64,000 nucleotides of DNA from Bacteroidales bacterium. Its GTDB lineage: Bacteria; Bacteroidota; Bacteroidia; Bacteroidales; FEN-979. This document shows positions 53,965-62,448 of this stretch, one piece after another. The stretch is taken from positions 9,419 through 73,418 of the forward strand of contig JALNWG010000016.1 in NCBI GenBank assembly GCA_023231005.1, in the 5' to 3' direction. Position 1 is the stretch's first letter, and each line of letters opens with the position of its first letter. The translations under genes and the position numbers were made by a program. Under the pieces are notes generated by a model. It saw only the letters and a list, made by a program, of their open reading frames with translations. It made no database searches and was not told where the DNA came from.

Positions 53965-55874
53965 TGGACTTGTGGATTGGTGCCATCAACCTTGGAATTC
54001 TCTTTGCCTTTATGGCCATCGGGACCTTTATTACGTATAAACTATATTCGTTTTCTGATATTACCATTGATGGTACTTTCACTACAGGCGCTGCCGTTGG
54101 TTCTATTCTTATTGTAAATGGATGGAATCCTATCTTAGTCTTACCAGTGGCATTTCTCGTTGGCTCAGTGGCAGGATTCATTACCGGATTCATCCATACA
54201 CGGTTTAAAATTGAAGGATTATTAGCAGGAATCCTTGTTATGACGGGACTCTATTCTGTTAACCTGCATATCATGGGAAAATCCAATATTCCCTTGCTCA
54301 ATAGCCCCACTTTCATCACGATGCTATCAGATATTAATCCCGGGATGAATATGGAGCTCTGGACTTTTATTTTCCTTCTGTTGGTTATCCTGATTTTCTG
54401 GATATTGATTTCTTTATTTCTGAAAACAGATTTCGGATTGACCATGCGATCTACAGGAAACAACCCCGTGATGGTTGCTGCTCAAGGTGTGTCGGTTAAC
54501 CATTTCAAGATTTTCGGGATCGCTTTCTCTAATGGACTTGTCGGAATTTCAGGAGCTTTAGTTGCACAATATCAAGGATTTGCAGACATTGGTATGGGAA
54601 TCGGGTCGATTATCTTTAGCCTTGCTTCAGTCATTATTGGAGAAGCCTTGTTCCGTCACCGCTCTATGTTTATTATGGTACTTGGTGTTGTTATTGGATC
54701 CGTAATTTTCCGGCTGGCAGTGGCACTCGCTTTGCATCTGGGAATGAATCCCAATGATCTCAAAATTATTACTGCTGTTTTTGTTTTATTGACCATCATC
54801 GCCACGAAAGTTACACTCCTGAAACATAAAAATCACCTTTTCCGGTGGTTGGCATTAGCCTGTGCTATTATTTTGATCGTGTTTTTTGTGATAAAAATTT
54901 CCTCTTCTTCTGTGAAAGAAAAGAAAACAGTTAAAATCGGATTGTTGCTTGCCAACCAAAGTTCCTTGATGACAAATACGCGGGATGGCTTTTATGATGA
55001 AATAAAAAAAATGGGGTACCATCCGGGTGAAAATTGTAAAATCATTGAACTGAATGCCGAAGGGGATATCCCGAACAACCGAACCATGGTGGATCACCTG
55101 TTGGAAGAAGATGTTGATATCCTTGTTACCGTTTCTACGGCATCCACGCAGGCAGCCATTCAGAAAGTGAAAAATAAACCCGTGGTGTTTGCCACGGTTG
55201 CAAATCCCTTTGTGATTGAAGCAGGGAAAACCGATTCCATTCATTTACCCAATGTAACCGGGGTATATGGAGCTGCTCCTGTAAAGGAATTACTTCAGAT
55301 TTTCACCCAGTTGTTTCCCGGTCCACAGAAGATTGGAACCATTTATAATCCGGCATTCCCCAACACCAAGGTCAATCTCGCTGAATTGGAAAAAATGCTT
55401 ACTTTTTTCCCGCTGCTTTCGCTGGAACAAGTGGCTGTAGCTGGAACCAACGACGTATATCAGGCGGCCCAAGCCTTGGGAGCGAAAAATATCAGGGCCT
55501 TTGTTTTGATTAATGACCTTACGGTATTTAACTCGCTGGAGTCGATAGTTAAAGTTTCTCAGCGTCAGAAGATACCTATTTTCAGCAATGATGCGGAACG
55601 ATTGCAGGATGGGGTCTTACTGGTTTATGGATATGAATATTATGTAAGCGGGATGCAGGCTGCACATCTGGTCGACCGGATTTTGAAAGGAGAAAAACCT
55701 GCTGATATTCCCTTCGAAAAATATAAAATCATCTCCTATGGCGTGAATTATGATGTAGCCAGAAATCTTGAAATAAGCATCCCGGATGCCATTCGCCGGG
55801 AGGCCGGGATATTTGTTTTAAATGGAAAATTGACGAAACCCCCGTTGACGCTCATTAAAATGCAAAAACAATAA
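53964..55874 (+). CDS. ABC permease fused to its substrate-binding protein
   Basis: 636 residues. Residues ~1-290 are a BPD_transp_2-type permease (8-9 membrane helices; DITIDGTFTTGAAVGSI, TGNNPVMVAAQGVSV, GISGALVAQYQGFADIGMG). A further helix (~297-315) leads to a periplasmic binding protein of the ABC_sub_bind (TrpX-like) type from ~323 (VKIGLLLANQSSLM, DILVTVSTASTQAAIQ, PVVFATVANPFVIEAGK, KIGTIYNPAFPN, GVLLVYGYEYYVSGMQAAH). These parts are normally separate genes; here the binding protein is covalently tied to the permease. Known relatives take up tryptophan or other aromatic and small organic molecules; the ligand here is not known. The ATPase gene follows after 10 nt. Confidence 0.88.
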   Translation: MDLWIGAINLGILFAFMAIGTFITYKLYSFSDITIDGTFTTGAAVGSILIVNGWNPILVLPVAFLVGSVAGFITGFIHTRFKIEGLLAGILVMTGLYSVNLHIMGKSNIPLLNSPTFITMLSDINPGMNMELWTFIFLLLVILIFWILISLFLKTDFGLTMRSTGNNPVMVAAQGVSVNHFKIFGIAFSNGLVGISGALVAQYQGFADIGMGIGSIIFSLASVIIGEALFRHRSMFIMVLGVVIGSVIFRLAVALALHLGMNPNDLKIITAVFVLLTIIATKVTLLKHKNHLFRWLALACAIILIVFFVIKISSSSVKEKKTVKIGLLLANQSSLMTNTRDGFYDEIKKMGYHPGENCKIIELNAEGDIPNNRTMVDHLLEEDVDILVTVSTASTQAAIQKVKNKPVVFATVANPFVIEAGKTDSIHLPNVTGVYGAAPVKELLQIFTQLFPGPQKIGTIYNPAFPNTKVNLAELEKMLTFFPLLSLEQVAVAGTNDVYQAAQALGAKNIRAFVLINDLTVFNSLESIVKVSQRQKIPIFSNDAERLQDGVLLVYGYEYYVSGMQAAHLVDRILKGEKPADIPFEKYKIISYGVNYDVARNLEISIPDAIRREAGIFVLNGKLTKPPLTLIKMQKQ

Positions 55875-55884
55875 TTCGTTGAGA

Positions 55885-56697
55885 ATGATTGAAGTTGTTG
55901 AACTGAATAAAACATTTAATGCAGGCTCCCCCGATGAATTGGTTGCCTTATGTAATGTGTCTCTCTCCATCAGGGAACATCAGTTTGTTACAGTTATCGG
56001 GACCAATGGATCGGGAAAATCTACTCTATTGAATGCCATGGCAGGGAACCTTTTTCCCGACAGTGGAATCATCAAAATTGCCGGGGAAGATGTTACCAGA
56101 AAACCGGATTATAAACGGGCAGGCAACATTGCCAGAGTATTTCAAAATCCATATTCCGGAACAGCACCTGGAATGACCATCGCAGAAAATCTGCTTATGG
56201 CCTGGTTCCGGGGGAAAAAGCGATACCCTGTATTTAGTATGTCGGGAAAATTAAAAGGTTTTTTTCGTGATCAGCTGGCCTCCCTTGACATGCAGCTGGA
56301 AAACAGGATGGAAAATATTATAGAAACGCTTTCGGGAGGACAACGCCAGGCAATTACCTTGTTGATGGCGGTTTTACAAACTCCCCAGGTGCTGTTGCTT
56401 GATGAACATACCGCTGCCCTGGATCCAAAAACAGCAACTCAGGTAATCCGGTTAACAGAAAGATTTATCAGCGAAAATAAAATTACTACCCTTATGGTTA
56501 CCCATTCCATGAAACAAGCCCTTGAAATGGGAGATCGCACAATCATGATGCATCATGGGAAAATTATTGAAGATATCGAAATAAAAGAGAAAACAAAATT
56601 AACGGTGGAAGATCTTCTGGCAAAATTTGATGATATCCGGAAGCGGGAAAAACTGACACCTCAATTGATCGCTACCTTGAAGAATCAATATATCTAA
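55885..56697 (+). CDS. ABC transporter ATPase for the fused permease
   Basis: 271 residues from MIEVVELN (an upstream TTG is also in frame). Walker A GTNGSGKSTL near 42, Q-loop in VFQNPYSGTAPGMT, signature TLSGGQRQAI, Walker B VLLLDEHTAALDP and H-loop VTHSMKQAL. The EHTAALDP form is typical of the ATPases paired with ABC_sub_bind transporters, which agrees with the upstream fusion gene. It ends the plus-strand operon and converges with the GNAT gene, 7 nt between stops. Confidence 0.93.
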   Translation: MIEVVELNKTFNAGSPDELVALCNVSLSIREHQFVTVIGTNGSGKSTLLNAMAGNLFPDSGIIKIAGEDVTRKPDYKRAGNIARVFQNPYSGTAPGMTIAENLLMAWFRGKKRYPVFSMSGKLKGFFRDQLASLDMQLENRMENIIETLSGGQRQAITLLMAVLQTPQVLLLDEHTAALDPKTATQVIRLTERFISENKITTLMVTHSMKQALEMGDRTIMMHHGKIIEDIEIKEKTKLTVEDLLAKFDDIRKREKLTPQLIATLKNQYI

Positions 56698-56704
56698 GAG
56701 TGTA

Positions 56705-57196
56705 TTATAATCGTTTTATAAAGAACACTTTTCCATCACCCTCTTTATAAAAATCATCAATTTTAGCTTCCAAAGTATATCCAGTTCGGTCGTAAAAATG
56801 ACGCGTGGGAGCATATTTATCCAATGTTGACGTTTCCGCGACCACGAACCTGCCCCCCATTTCTTTAATGGTTTTGTGTGTTTCTGAAATCAATTGGTTC
56901 CCAATCCCGTATCCACGATAATCGTTATGAGTTGCAATCCAGTATAAGTCAAAACCTCCCTCAGTTCCTGCGATGGGGCCAAAGCAGGAGTAAGCCACGG
57001 TTTTTCCATCCAATTCAGCAAAGATGAAATAATAGTCACTGGAAATACCCAGTTTCAGGCGTTCTTCGACCAATTCAACTGCCACAGGAATTTCAATATC
57101 ATAAAAAAAACCGGTGGACACAATAATTTCCTCTACGGTTTTCACATCCTCAGATGTGACATGGGTCCTAAAGGTAATCTTAAAATTTTCAACCAT
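56705..57196 (-). CDS. GNAT-family N-acetyltransferase
   Basis: 163-residue acyl-CoA-dependent acetyltransferase. Acetyl-CoA motif A is HNDYRGYGIGNQL near 95-107, preceded by the strand DLYWIATH; the C-terminus has FYDRTGYTLEAKI. It is the last gene of the aminomutase operon, starting 3 nt after the ATP-grasp gene. AblB, which acetylates beta-lysine to an osmolyte, is also a GNAT protein next to a lysine aminomutase gene, but AblB is larger (about 270 residues), so equivalence is uncertain. Confidence 0.85.
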   Translation of the reverse strand: MVENFKITFRTHVTSEDVKTVEEIIVSTGFFYDIEIPVAVELVEERLKLGISSDYYFIFAELDGKTVAYSCFGPIAGTEGGFDLYWIATHNDYRGYGIGNQLISETHKTIKEMGGRFVVAETSTLDKYAPTRHFYDRTGYTLEAKIDDFYKEGDGKVFFIKRL

Positions 57197-57199
57197 TGT

Positions 57200-58231
57200 T
57201 TATGATTTTACTGGTTCAGGTGACATTTTTTCGGAGTGCTTTTTGTTCAGGGGAAGGGAATTGCCCAGCGCATGTTCCACGATTCGTTGAATAATATCGC
57301 GGGGTTTCAAGCCGGCCCTTTTAGAAGCAGCCATGAATCCGCCAGATCCCGAAAGACAGGGGTTTGCATTGATATCAATAACATACGGATTCCCCTGAAG
57401 ATCAATTCGGAAATCAAGACGTACATACCCTTTCAGTCCTAACTTGTTCCAGCACTTATTACAAATGTGTAACATTTTTTTATATACCGCCTGGTCTAAT
57501 TCCTTGATTTCAAAAGTCCTTCTCGTGTTTAAATATTCAAAAGAATCTTCTTTCCATTTGGCGGTATATCCCATAATTTTAGGTTTTCCTTCCGGATAAT
57601 CAATGAAATGCATCTCTGCAAAAGGCAACACTTCAGGACCGCGGGGCCCTGCCAGAATCGAAATATTAAATTCTCTCCCCTCCACGAATTCTTCAACAAA
57701 GTAATAATCCTTACTTTTCTTTCGGATATTTTCAATAAACTCAAGGTCGTTCCCATTAAAAACACAATCTTCATCCAGTCCGAGCGAACCCTCCTCCCAA
57801 ATGGGTTTCAGAATGTATTTTTTATTCGGATTAAGCAGATGCAGGGCATCCATTTCGAACCAGGATGGAGTAGGGACTCCCAGCCGTTTCATCTCTATTT
57901 TTGCACGAACTTTATTGGCTGCAAAAAACAATGGAATGAGCGGGGATCCGGAAAAAGGAATGTTGAGAGAGTGGTAGATCGCTGCGGGAAAATAGACGAA
58001 TTCACCAAGGTTATTAATGGTCTCAACAAGGTTGAAAATAAAACAAGGATTGATCTTTTTAATTTGATGAAGGGTCTTTTGAAGATTCAAGTCCACCTGT
58101 CCGGTCTTAACTTCAAAACCCAGTTCCTTCAAGGCTTTTCTAACGATGGCAACTTGTTCGAGTACATCCAGCTCGTCGTCGCTGGGATGTTTAGATAGTT
58201 TGTTATAAAGGATTAGGGCTGGCTGATTCAT
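57200..58231 (-). CDS. ATP-grasp ligase, D-Ala-D-Ala-ligase-like (first)
   Basis: 343 residues with the ATP-grasp layout: N-terminal domain (~1-105, FIFNLVETINNLGEF), central ATP-binding lobe (KYILKPIWEEGSLGLDED, YFVEEFVEGREFNISIL) and C-terminal metal-binding motif YVRLDFRID..PYVIDINANPCL. ATP-grasp ligases activate a carboxylate as acyl phosphate and join it to an amine. It is not the cell-wall Ddl: the surrounding genes encode an aminomutase and a second ATP-grasp enzyme, and the C-terminus is followed by SGSGGFMAASKRAGL, unlike Ddl. It lies 17 nt downstream of the second ATP-grasp gene. Confidence 0.85.
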   Translation of the reverse strand: MNQPALILYNKLSKHPSDDELDVLEQVAIVRKALKELGFEVKTGQVDLNLQKTLHQIKKINPCFIFNLVETINNLGEFVYFPAAIYHSLNIPFSGSPLIPLFFAANKVRAKIEMKRLGVPTPSWFEMDALHLLNPNKKYILKPIWEEGSLGLDEDCVFNGNDLEFIENIRKKSKDYYFVEEFVEGREFNISILAGPRGPEVLPFAEMHFIDYPEGKPKIMGYTAKWKEDSFEYLNTRRTFEIKELDQAVYKKMLHICNKCWNKLGLKGYVRLDFRIDLQGNPYVIDINANPCLSGSGGFMAASKRAGLKPRDIIQRIVEHALGNSLPLNKKHSEKMSPEPVKS

Positions 58232-58248
58232 GAAACTATTTTGAGATG

Positions 58249-59226
58249 TTATGTCTGAATTCTTGTCAGGGCTGATTCCATGATCATTTGAATCAATTTT
58301 ACGAAAGAGATTCCTTGAAATTTGCAGATAATAGGAAGATCCGAATGAATGGGATGAAGCCCGGCCAGCGGATTTACTTCAATAAAGCCGGGTACGTCGT
58401 TCTCGTCAAGCCGAAGATCTATCCTTCCAGCATCCCTGCAATCGAGTGCTTTCCAGGCATTCAGGGCCTCCATTTCACAATTTCGTGCCAGAGAATCATT
58501 TAGAATTCGATAGTTGACGCGCCCTTGATAATCATCTTTATTTAGGTAGGAATAGCCATGGGCTTCTGCTTTTTTGGTGAACATTACTTCCATGACACCC
58601 AGCGACCGGGCATTTTCTCCGGTTCCCGCGATTCCAACAGTGAATTCACGACCCGGCAAGTATCTTTCTACAATCAATCCAAGTTTGTATTTTGGCAGGA
58701 GCGTCCGGCAAGTTGCCTCTAATTCTGCCGGATTGTTCACTTTTGAAGCCGAATCGATTCCTTTCCCGGTACCTTCTGCATAAGGCTTAACAAATAAAGG
58801 GAATTGAAGATTGATCTTGAAAATATCTTTTTCTTTTTCTACAATTGCAAAGTCCGGGGTGGGAATCCCATGATCCCGGATCACCCGTTTGGTCATACCT
58901 TTGTGCAAAGTCAGCGACAATACCATCGGGTCGGAAAAAGTATAAGGAATCCGATAGGCATCGAGAAGCGCTGGAACCTGCGCCTCGCGTCCGATCCCAT
59001 ACATTCCCTCACAAATGTTAAATACCATATCCCACCGGTCTCCCTGGGCAAGCCGGTTAACGAGTTGACGGACATGACCAATTCGGTCTGTCGCAAACTT
59101 CAGTTGCCCCAAAGCCTCTTCAATGGCAAAAACAGTCTCCTCTTTATCGAATTCTGCTGTTTCTTCTTCCGAAAATCCCTCTTTCAGATATTCTGACCGG
59201 AGGTCATAAGTGAGGCCTATTCTCAT
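58249..59226 (-). CDS. ATP-grasp ligase, D-Ala-D-Ala-ligase-like (second)
   Basis: 325 residues. The N-terminus MRIGLTYDLRSEYLKEGFS precedes a short domain with VFNICEGMYGIGREAQVP, where Ddl enzymes have a similar E-G-x-x-G substrate loop, followed by FPLFVKPYAEGTGKGID and the Mg site in RIDLRLDENDVPGFIEVNPLAGL. The ending HPIHSDLP resembles D-Ala-D-Ala ligases more than the first copy does. The two ATP-grasp proteins are only distantly alike, so they likely act on different substrates or in sequence. The gene begins 3 nt after the aminomutase gene. Confidence 0.85.
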   Translation of the reverse strand: MRIGLTYDLRSEYLKEGFSEEETAEFDKEETVFAIEEALGQLKFATDRIGHVRQLVNRLAQGDRWDMVFNICEGMYGIGREAQVPALLDAYRIPYTFSDPMVLSLTLHKGMTKRVIRDHGIPTPDFAIVEKEKDIFKINLQFPLFVKPYAEGTGKGIDSASKVNNPAELEATCRTLLPKYKLGLIVERYLPGREFTVGIAGTGENARSLGVMEVMFTKKAEAHGYSYLNKDDYQGRVNYRILNDSLARNCEMEALNAWKALDCRDAGRIDLRLDENDVPGFIEVNPLAGLHPIHSDLPIICKFQGISFVKLIQMIMESALTRIQT

Positions 59227-59229
59227 AAA

Positions 59230-60504
59230 TTAAGTGGAAAAATTGGGATAGCGGAAATCTTTCCCTTCATAGTTTTTTAACAACACATATCCATCTTCGC
59301 AACCTTCAAAATAATCGGGTAAAAGTGGAATTTTTCCGCCGCCACCAGGTGCATCTACCACATAGGTTGGAACAGCATAACCAGAAGTATAACCCCGTAA
59401 TCCACGCATTATTTCAAGCCCTTTTTCAATTGTGGTTCGGAAATGACCCGATCCAACAACAGGATCACACTGATAGAGGTAGTATGGACGAACCCTGACT
59501 TTCAATAAAGCATGCATCAGGTTTTTCATCACCGGTACACTATCGTTGATACCTTTAAGTAAAACGGTCTGACTTCCCATTGGGATTCCGGCGTTGGCCA
59601 ACTTTTCACAAGCTTCTTTCACTTCGGGAGTGATTTCGTCAGCATGAGTAAAGTGAATGCTCAGGTATAGCGGATGATATTTTTTCAACATGTTCACCAA
59701 AGGCCGGGTGATCCGCTGGGGTAATACAACCGGAACTTTTGTTCCAATCCTTATGATCTCGACGTGAGGGATATTGCGTAACCGGGAAAGCAAATATTCA
59801 ATATGAAGGTCAGGCATGGTAAGAGGGTCGCCTCCTGAAATTAAAACATCGCGTACCTCATGGTGCTGCTCAATATATTGTAATCCCGGTTCCCATGCTT
59901 TTAGTCCAATATGACATTTGTTCTTGGCGACCATGCGTGTACGTGTACAATACCGGCAATAGGTAGAACAAAAACCGGTTACCAGGAATAATACCCGGTC
60001 GGGATACCGGTGTACAATGTTTGGGACAGGACTGTCATTCTCTTCCGACAAAGGGTCGGCAGATTCCCCGGGGTGGACCAGAAACTCATCGAATACCGGA
60101 ACGACGCTTTTACGTAAAGGATGTTCCGGGTTTTCACGATCCAACAGACTAATATAATAAGGAGAGATGCGTAAAGGCAGTGACTGACTGTTGGGGCCGT
60201 CGGGTTTAACTTCATTATCCGAAAGATGAAGATATCTGGCCAACTGCTCTATTGAACGGGCACTGTTTTTAATCTGCCAGTGCCAATTATTCCAATCTTT
60301 AACAGTTGATTCAGGGAAAAAAGTTTGTAAAAAATTAAGGGAGCGTTCGCTGATAGTATTTTTATCACGATCACTTCGTGATTTTAAATACTCATCTAAA
60401 AAAGATGCTTCATCAATAAAATTGGTTTTACTTGGAGGTTCTTCGTCTTCTGAGGATATTTCTGGATGAGAGATGCTCAATTTTTCGTTTGGAGCTTTTT
60501 CCAT
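59230..60504 (-). CDS. kamA: Lysine 2,3-aminomutase (radical SAM)
   Basis: 424-residue PLP-dependent radical-SAM enzyme predicted to convert L-lysine to L-beta-lysine. The [4Fe-4S] cysteines are C179, C183 and C186 (FCSTYCRYC), with R188 next to them. The PLP lysine is K391 in DAPGGGGK, and the acidic residues D347 (YQCDPVVG) and D384 match the pair that binds the substrate's epsilon-amino group. All of these sit exactly 54 positions after the residues I recall for the Clostridium subterminale enzyme (C125/C129/C132, R134, D293, D330, K337), so the core is ungapped and an N-terminal extension explains the offset. Glutamate aminomutases lack the aspartate pair. It heads a four-gene operon. Confidence 0.9.
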   Translation of the reverse strand: MEKAPNEKLSISHPEISSEDEEPPSKTNFIDEASFLDEYLKSRSDRDKNTISERSLNFLQTFFPESTVKDWNNWHWQIKNSARSIEQLARYLHLSDNEVKPDGPNSQSLPLRISPYYISLLDRENPEHPLRKSVVPVFDEFLVHPGESADPLSEENDSPVPNIVHRYPDRVLFLVTGFCSTYCRYCTRTRMVAKNKCHIGLKAWEPGLQYIEQHHEVRDVLISGGDPLTMPDLHIEYLLSRLRNIPHVEIIRIGTKVPVVLPQRITRPLVNMLKKYHPLYLSIHFTHADEITPEVKEACEKLANAGIPMGSQTVLLKGINDSVPVMKNLMHALLKVRVRPYYLYQCDPVVGSGHFRTTIEKGLEIMRGLRGYTSGYAVPTYVVDAPGGGGKIPLLPDYFEGCEDGYVLLKNYEGKDFRYPNFST

Positions 60505-60626
60505 TTTATTTATTGTCTATTTGGAAGGTTCGAGGTTTAGAAATTATTTTAATAATTTATCTATGTGATTTATAATAAGCATGTTAAATTAATAACTTTT
60601 CCATTCGTTTTGAATAAAAATTCACG

Positions 60627-60658
60627 TTGCAAATAGGTGACAATTTTACGTATTTTTG
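60627..60658 (+). promoter_or_regulatory. Promoter of the alpha/beta hydrolase gene
   Basis: TTG (60627-60629), 21 nt, TATTTTTG (60651-60658): a Bacteroidota -33/-7 pair, 52 nt upstream of the ATG. No comparable motif was found for the divergent kamA gene in the same 206-nt gap. Confidence 0.6.
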
Positions 60659-60710
60659 ACGAACCAAATCAATTTTTTTTCAACAAAATTGTGTTAATAA
60701 ACTACCTGAA

Positions 60711-61481
60711 ATGAAATTGTTTTATCGCCAGTTTGGAAATGGCGAATCGGTTGTTCTCTTACATGGATTATTGGGCGTTTCCGACAACTGGGTGACCTTC
60801 GCACGGCAACTGGGCGCAAGTTATTCGGTATTTGTACCGGATCTTCGCAACCATGGCCAATCTCCGCACAGCGACATGTTCAATTTAGCTTCTCTGGAGG
60901 ATGATGTGATGGAATTAATCGATACCCTTGGATTGGAGGAGGTTTATATTATCGGGCATTCACTTGGAGGAAAAATCGGGATGTTTTTCTCGTTGAACCA
61001 TCCCGACCGGGTAAAAAAACTTGTTGTTGTTGATATTGGTTTACGGAAATCCTTAGCCAGCATGGAACATCTGCAACTTATTGATGCCATGGGACAAGTG
61101 GATTTTTCCAAGGCTAAACAACGGTCGGATGTTGATAAACAGTTGGCCCGATCGATAAGCAGTTTGAAACTTAGGCAGTTTCTTTTAAAAAATGTCTATT
61201 GGCGTGATCGGAATATGCTTGATTGGCGATTTAACCTGAAGGCCATCAATGAAAATCTGCTTTCAATTTTTGATGTGGACACTCCGACTGGGTTCTATCC
61301 GGGGCCGGTTTTATTTATCCGGGGTGGGAACTCGAATTATATCTTAGATGAAGATGTGCCTGAAATAATAACAAAATTCCCCGGGGCCACCGTTCGAACC
61401 ATTGTGAATGTTTCACACTGGGTTCATGCAGATGCTCCCGGGGAATTTTTTACACTGGTGAAAGAATTTCTCGATGGGTAA
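60711..61481 (+). CDS. Alpha/beta-fold hydrolase (YbfF/esterase-like)
   Basis: 256-residue cytoplasmic serine hydrolase. The oxyanion-hole motif LLHGLLGVSDNW lies near residue 17, the nucleophile in IGHSLGGK near 86, an aspartate region VDTPTGFYPGPVLFIRGGN near 200, and the catalytic histidine in VSHWVHADAP near 236. The layout matches the YbfF group of short-chain acyl esterases. It has its own promoter and stands alone; the substrate is unknown. Confidence 0.9.
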   Translation: MKLFYRQFGNGESVVLLHGLLGVSDNWVTFARQLGASYSVFVPDLRNHGQSPHSDMFNLASLEDDVMELIDTLGLEEVYIIGHSLGGKIGMFFSLNHPDRVKKLVVVDIGLRKSLASMEHLQLIDAMGQVDFSKAKQRSDVDKQLARSISSLKLRQFLLKNVYWRDRNMLDWRFNLKAINENLLSIFDVDTPTGFYPGPVLFIRGGNSNYILDEDVPEIITKFPGATVRTIVNVSHWVHADAPGEFFTLVKEFLDG

Positions 61482-62423
61482 TTAGTACCGGTTGATCTCA
61501 ATTTTTGAGATCGCGGTTTTGACAGTCAGATAGATTTTGTTTTTTCCACGGAGAAAGTTGGCAGTTTGATAAATTCCATCTCCTTTTTTTGTGAATCCAT
61601 CAAATTCTTTGCTGATTAAAAAGGACTCTGACTTGATCTGACATCCCGATTCCTTAGGTATATCAATAGTGATAGAGGAAGCTCCGGCATTAAAGATCAT
61701 TACCGTGACAGGATTTTTATTCCCGATTTTAATATTGATGGAGGAGGCCCCGGCATCTACGTTGGTCGTATCGATTTTATAATCGCGTAAATCCATATCG
61801 ATTTCTGCGGCTCCGATTTTCAGATTAAGGTTCCAAGAGGGTTTTTCACTCAGCTTAATATTTACTTTATTTTCATTACCATTATGCCGGATCTGTGTCT
61901 TTTCAAGAGATAGGGAGATTTTTTTTCGCCCGTTTTCCTCTCCTGTAGTCAGGGAGTAGTTCCCGACATAACCACTCTTACTGAATGAGAGAAAATCCGA
62001 AGTAACCCCAGCTATCGTGAAATTTCCGGCAGCTGCATCCAATAGTAATGAACCCCGCTTGGAAAGGGAATCATAGGGTACCGAAAGATCCTGATCCTTA
62101 TAGTTGTAAGTAGTATCGTTTTCATTATCTTCATCATCCCAGTCTCGGTCTGAAAAATTATGAAAATTATCAAAGCGCCACCAGGTCGATCTTTCAGAGA
62201 TCCGATTGAAAAAAATGACGGTTAGCGCTAAAACAGATACCAGCGCTATGATTTTGATCCCGTCTTTGATAGGCAGGATGGAAATACCCCAAAGAATGAG
62301 GATCAAAGGCCAGAGACTCCAGAGGGCACGCCAGCCAAATTCGAATATTCCAAAATTATTCAGGATAAATAAAATCCCGATAGCAATCAGGATAAATGCC
62401 CAAAAAACATGACGGTATTTCAT
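61482..62423 (-). CDS. LiaF-like envelope-stress membrane protein
   Basis: 313 residues. Three to four membrane helices in the first ~75 residues (FWAFILIAIGILFILNNFGI, LWSLWPLILILWGISILP) match the LiaI/LiaF-type membrane domain. An acidic linker (~90-110) leads to a beta-rich C-terminal domain (~125-313) with repeated short strands (NLKIGAAEIDMDLRDYK, VDAGASSINIKIGN, FNAGASSITIDIP), like the LiaF/toast-rack domain that folds as a beta-helix. It follows the PspC gene by 25 nt, and the pair suggests an envelope-stress sensing unit. Confidence 0.83.
   Translation of the reverse strand: MKYRHVFWAFILIAIGILFILNNFGIFEFGWRALWSLWPLILILWGISILPIKDGIKIIALVSVLALTVIFFNRISERSTWWRFDNFHNFSDRDWDDEDNENDTTYNYKDQDLSVPYDSLSKRGSLLLDAAAGNFTIAGVTSDFLSFSKSGYVGNYSLTTGEENGRKKISLSLEKTQIRHNGNENKVNIKLSEKPSWNLNLKIGAAEIDMDLRDYKIDTTNVDAGASSINIKIGNKNPVTVMIFNAGASSITIDIPKESGCQIKSESFLISKEFDGFTKKGDGIYQTANFLRGKNKIYLTVKTAISKIEINRY
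61494..61512 (+). terminator. Hairpin after the hydrolase gene, possible terminator
   Basis: GATCTCAA / TTGAGATC perfect 8-bp stem with a TTT loop, 12 nt past the hydrolase stop and inside the end of the convergent LiaF-like gene. The downstream T run is weak (GCGGTTTTG). Confidence 0.4.
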
Positions 62424-62448
62424 AGCTATATTGTTTAAGCAATTCTTA

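Noticed and set aside
57200..59226. Cell-wall D-alanine-D-alanine ligases
   Set aside because: Two dissimilar copies next to an aminomutase and a GNAT gene do not fit peptidoglycan synthesis; only the ATP-grasp fold is claimed.
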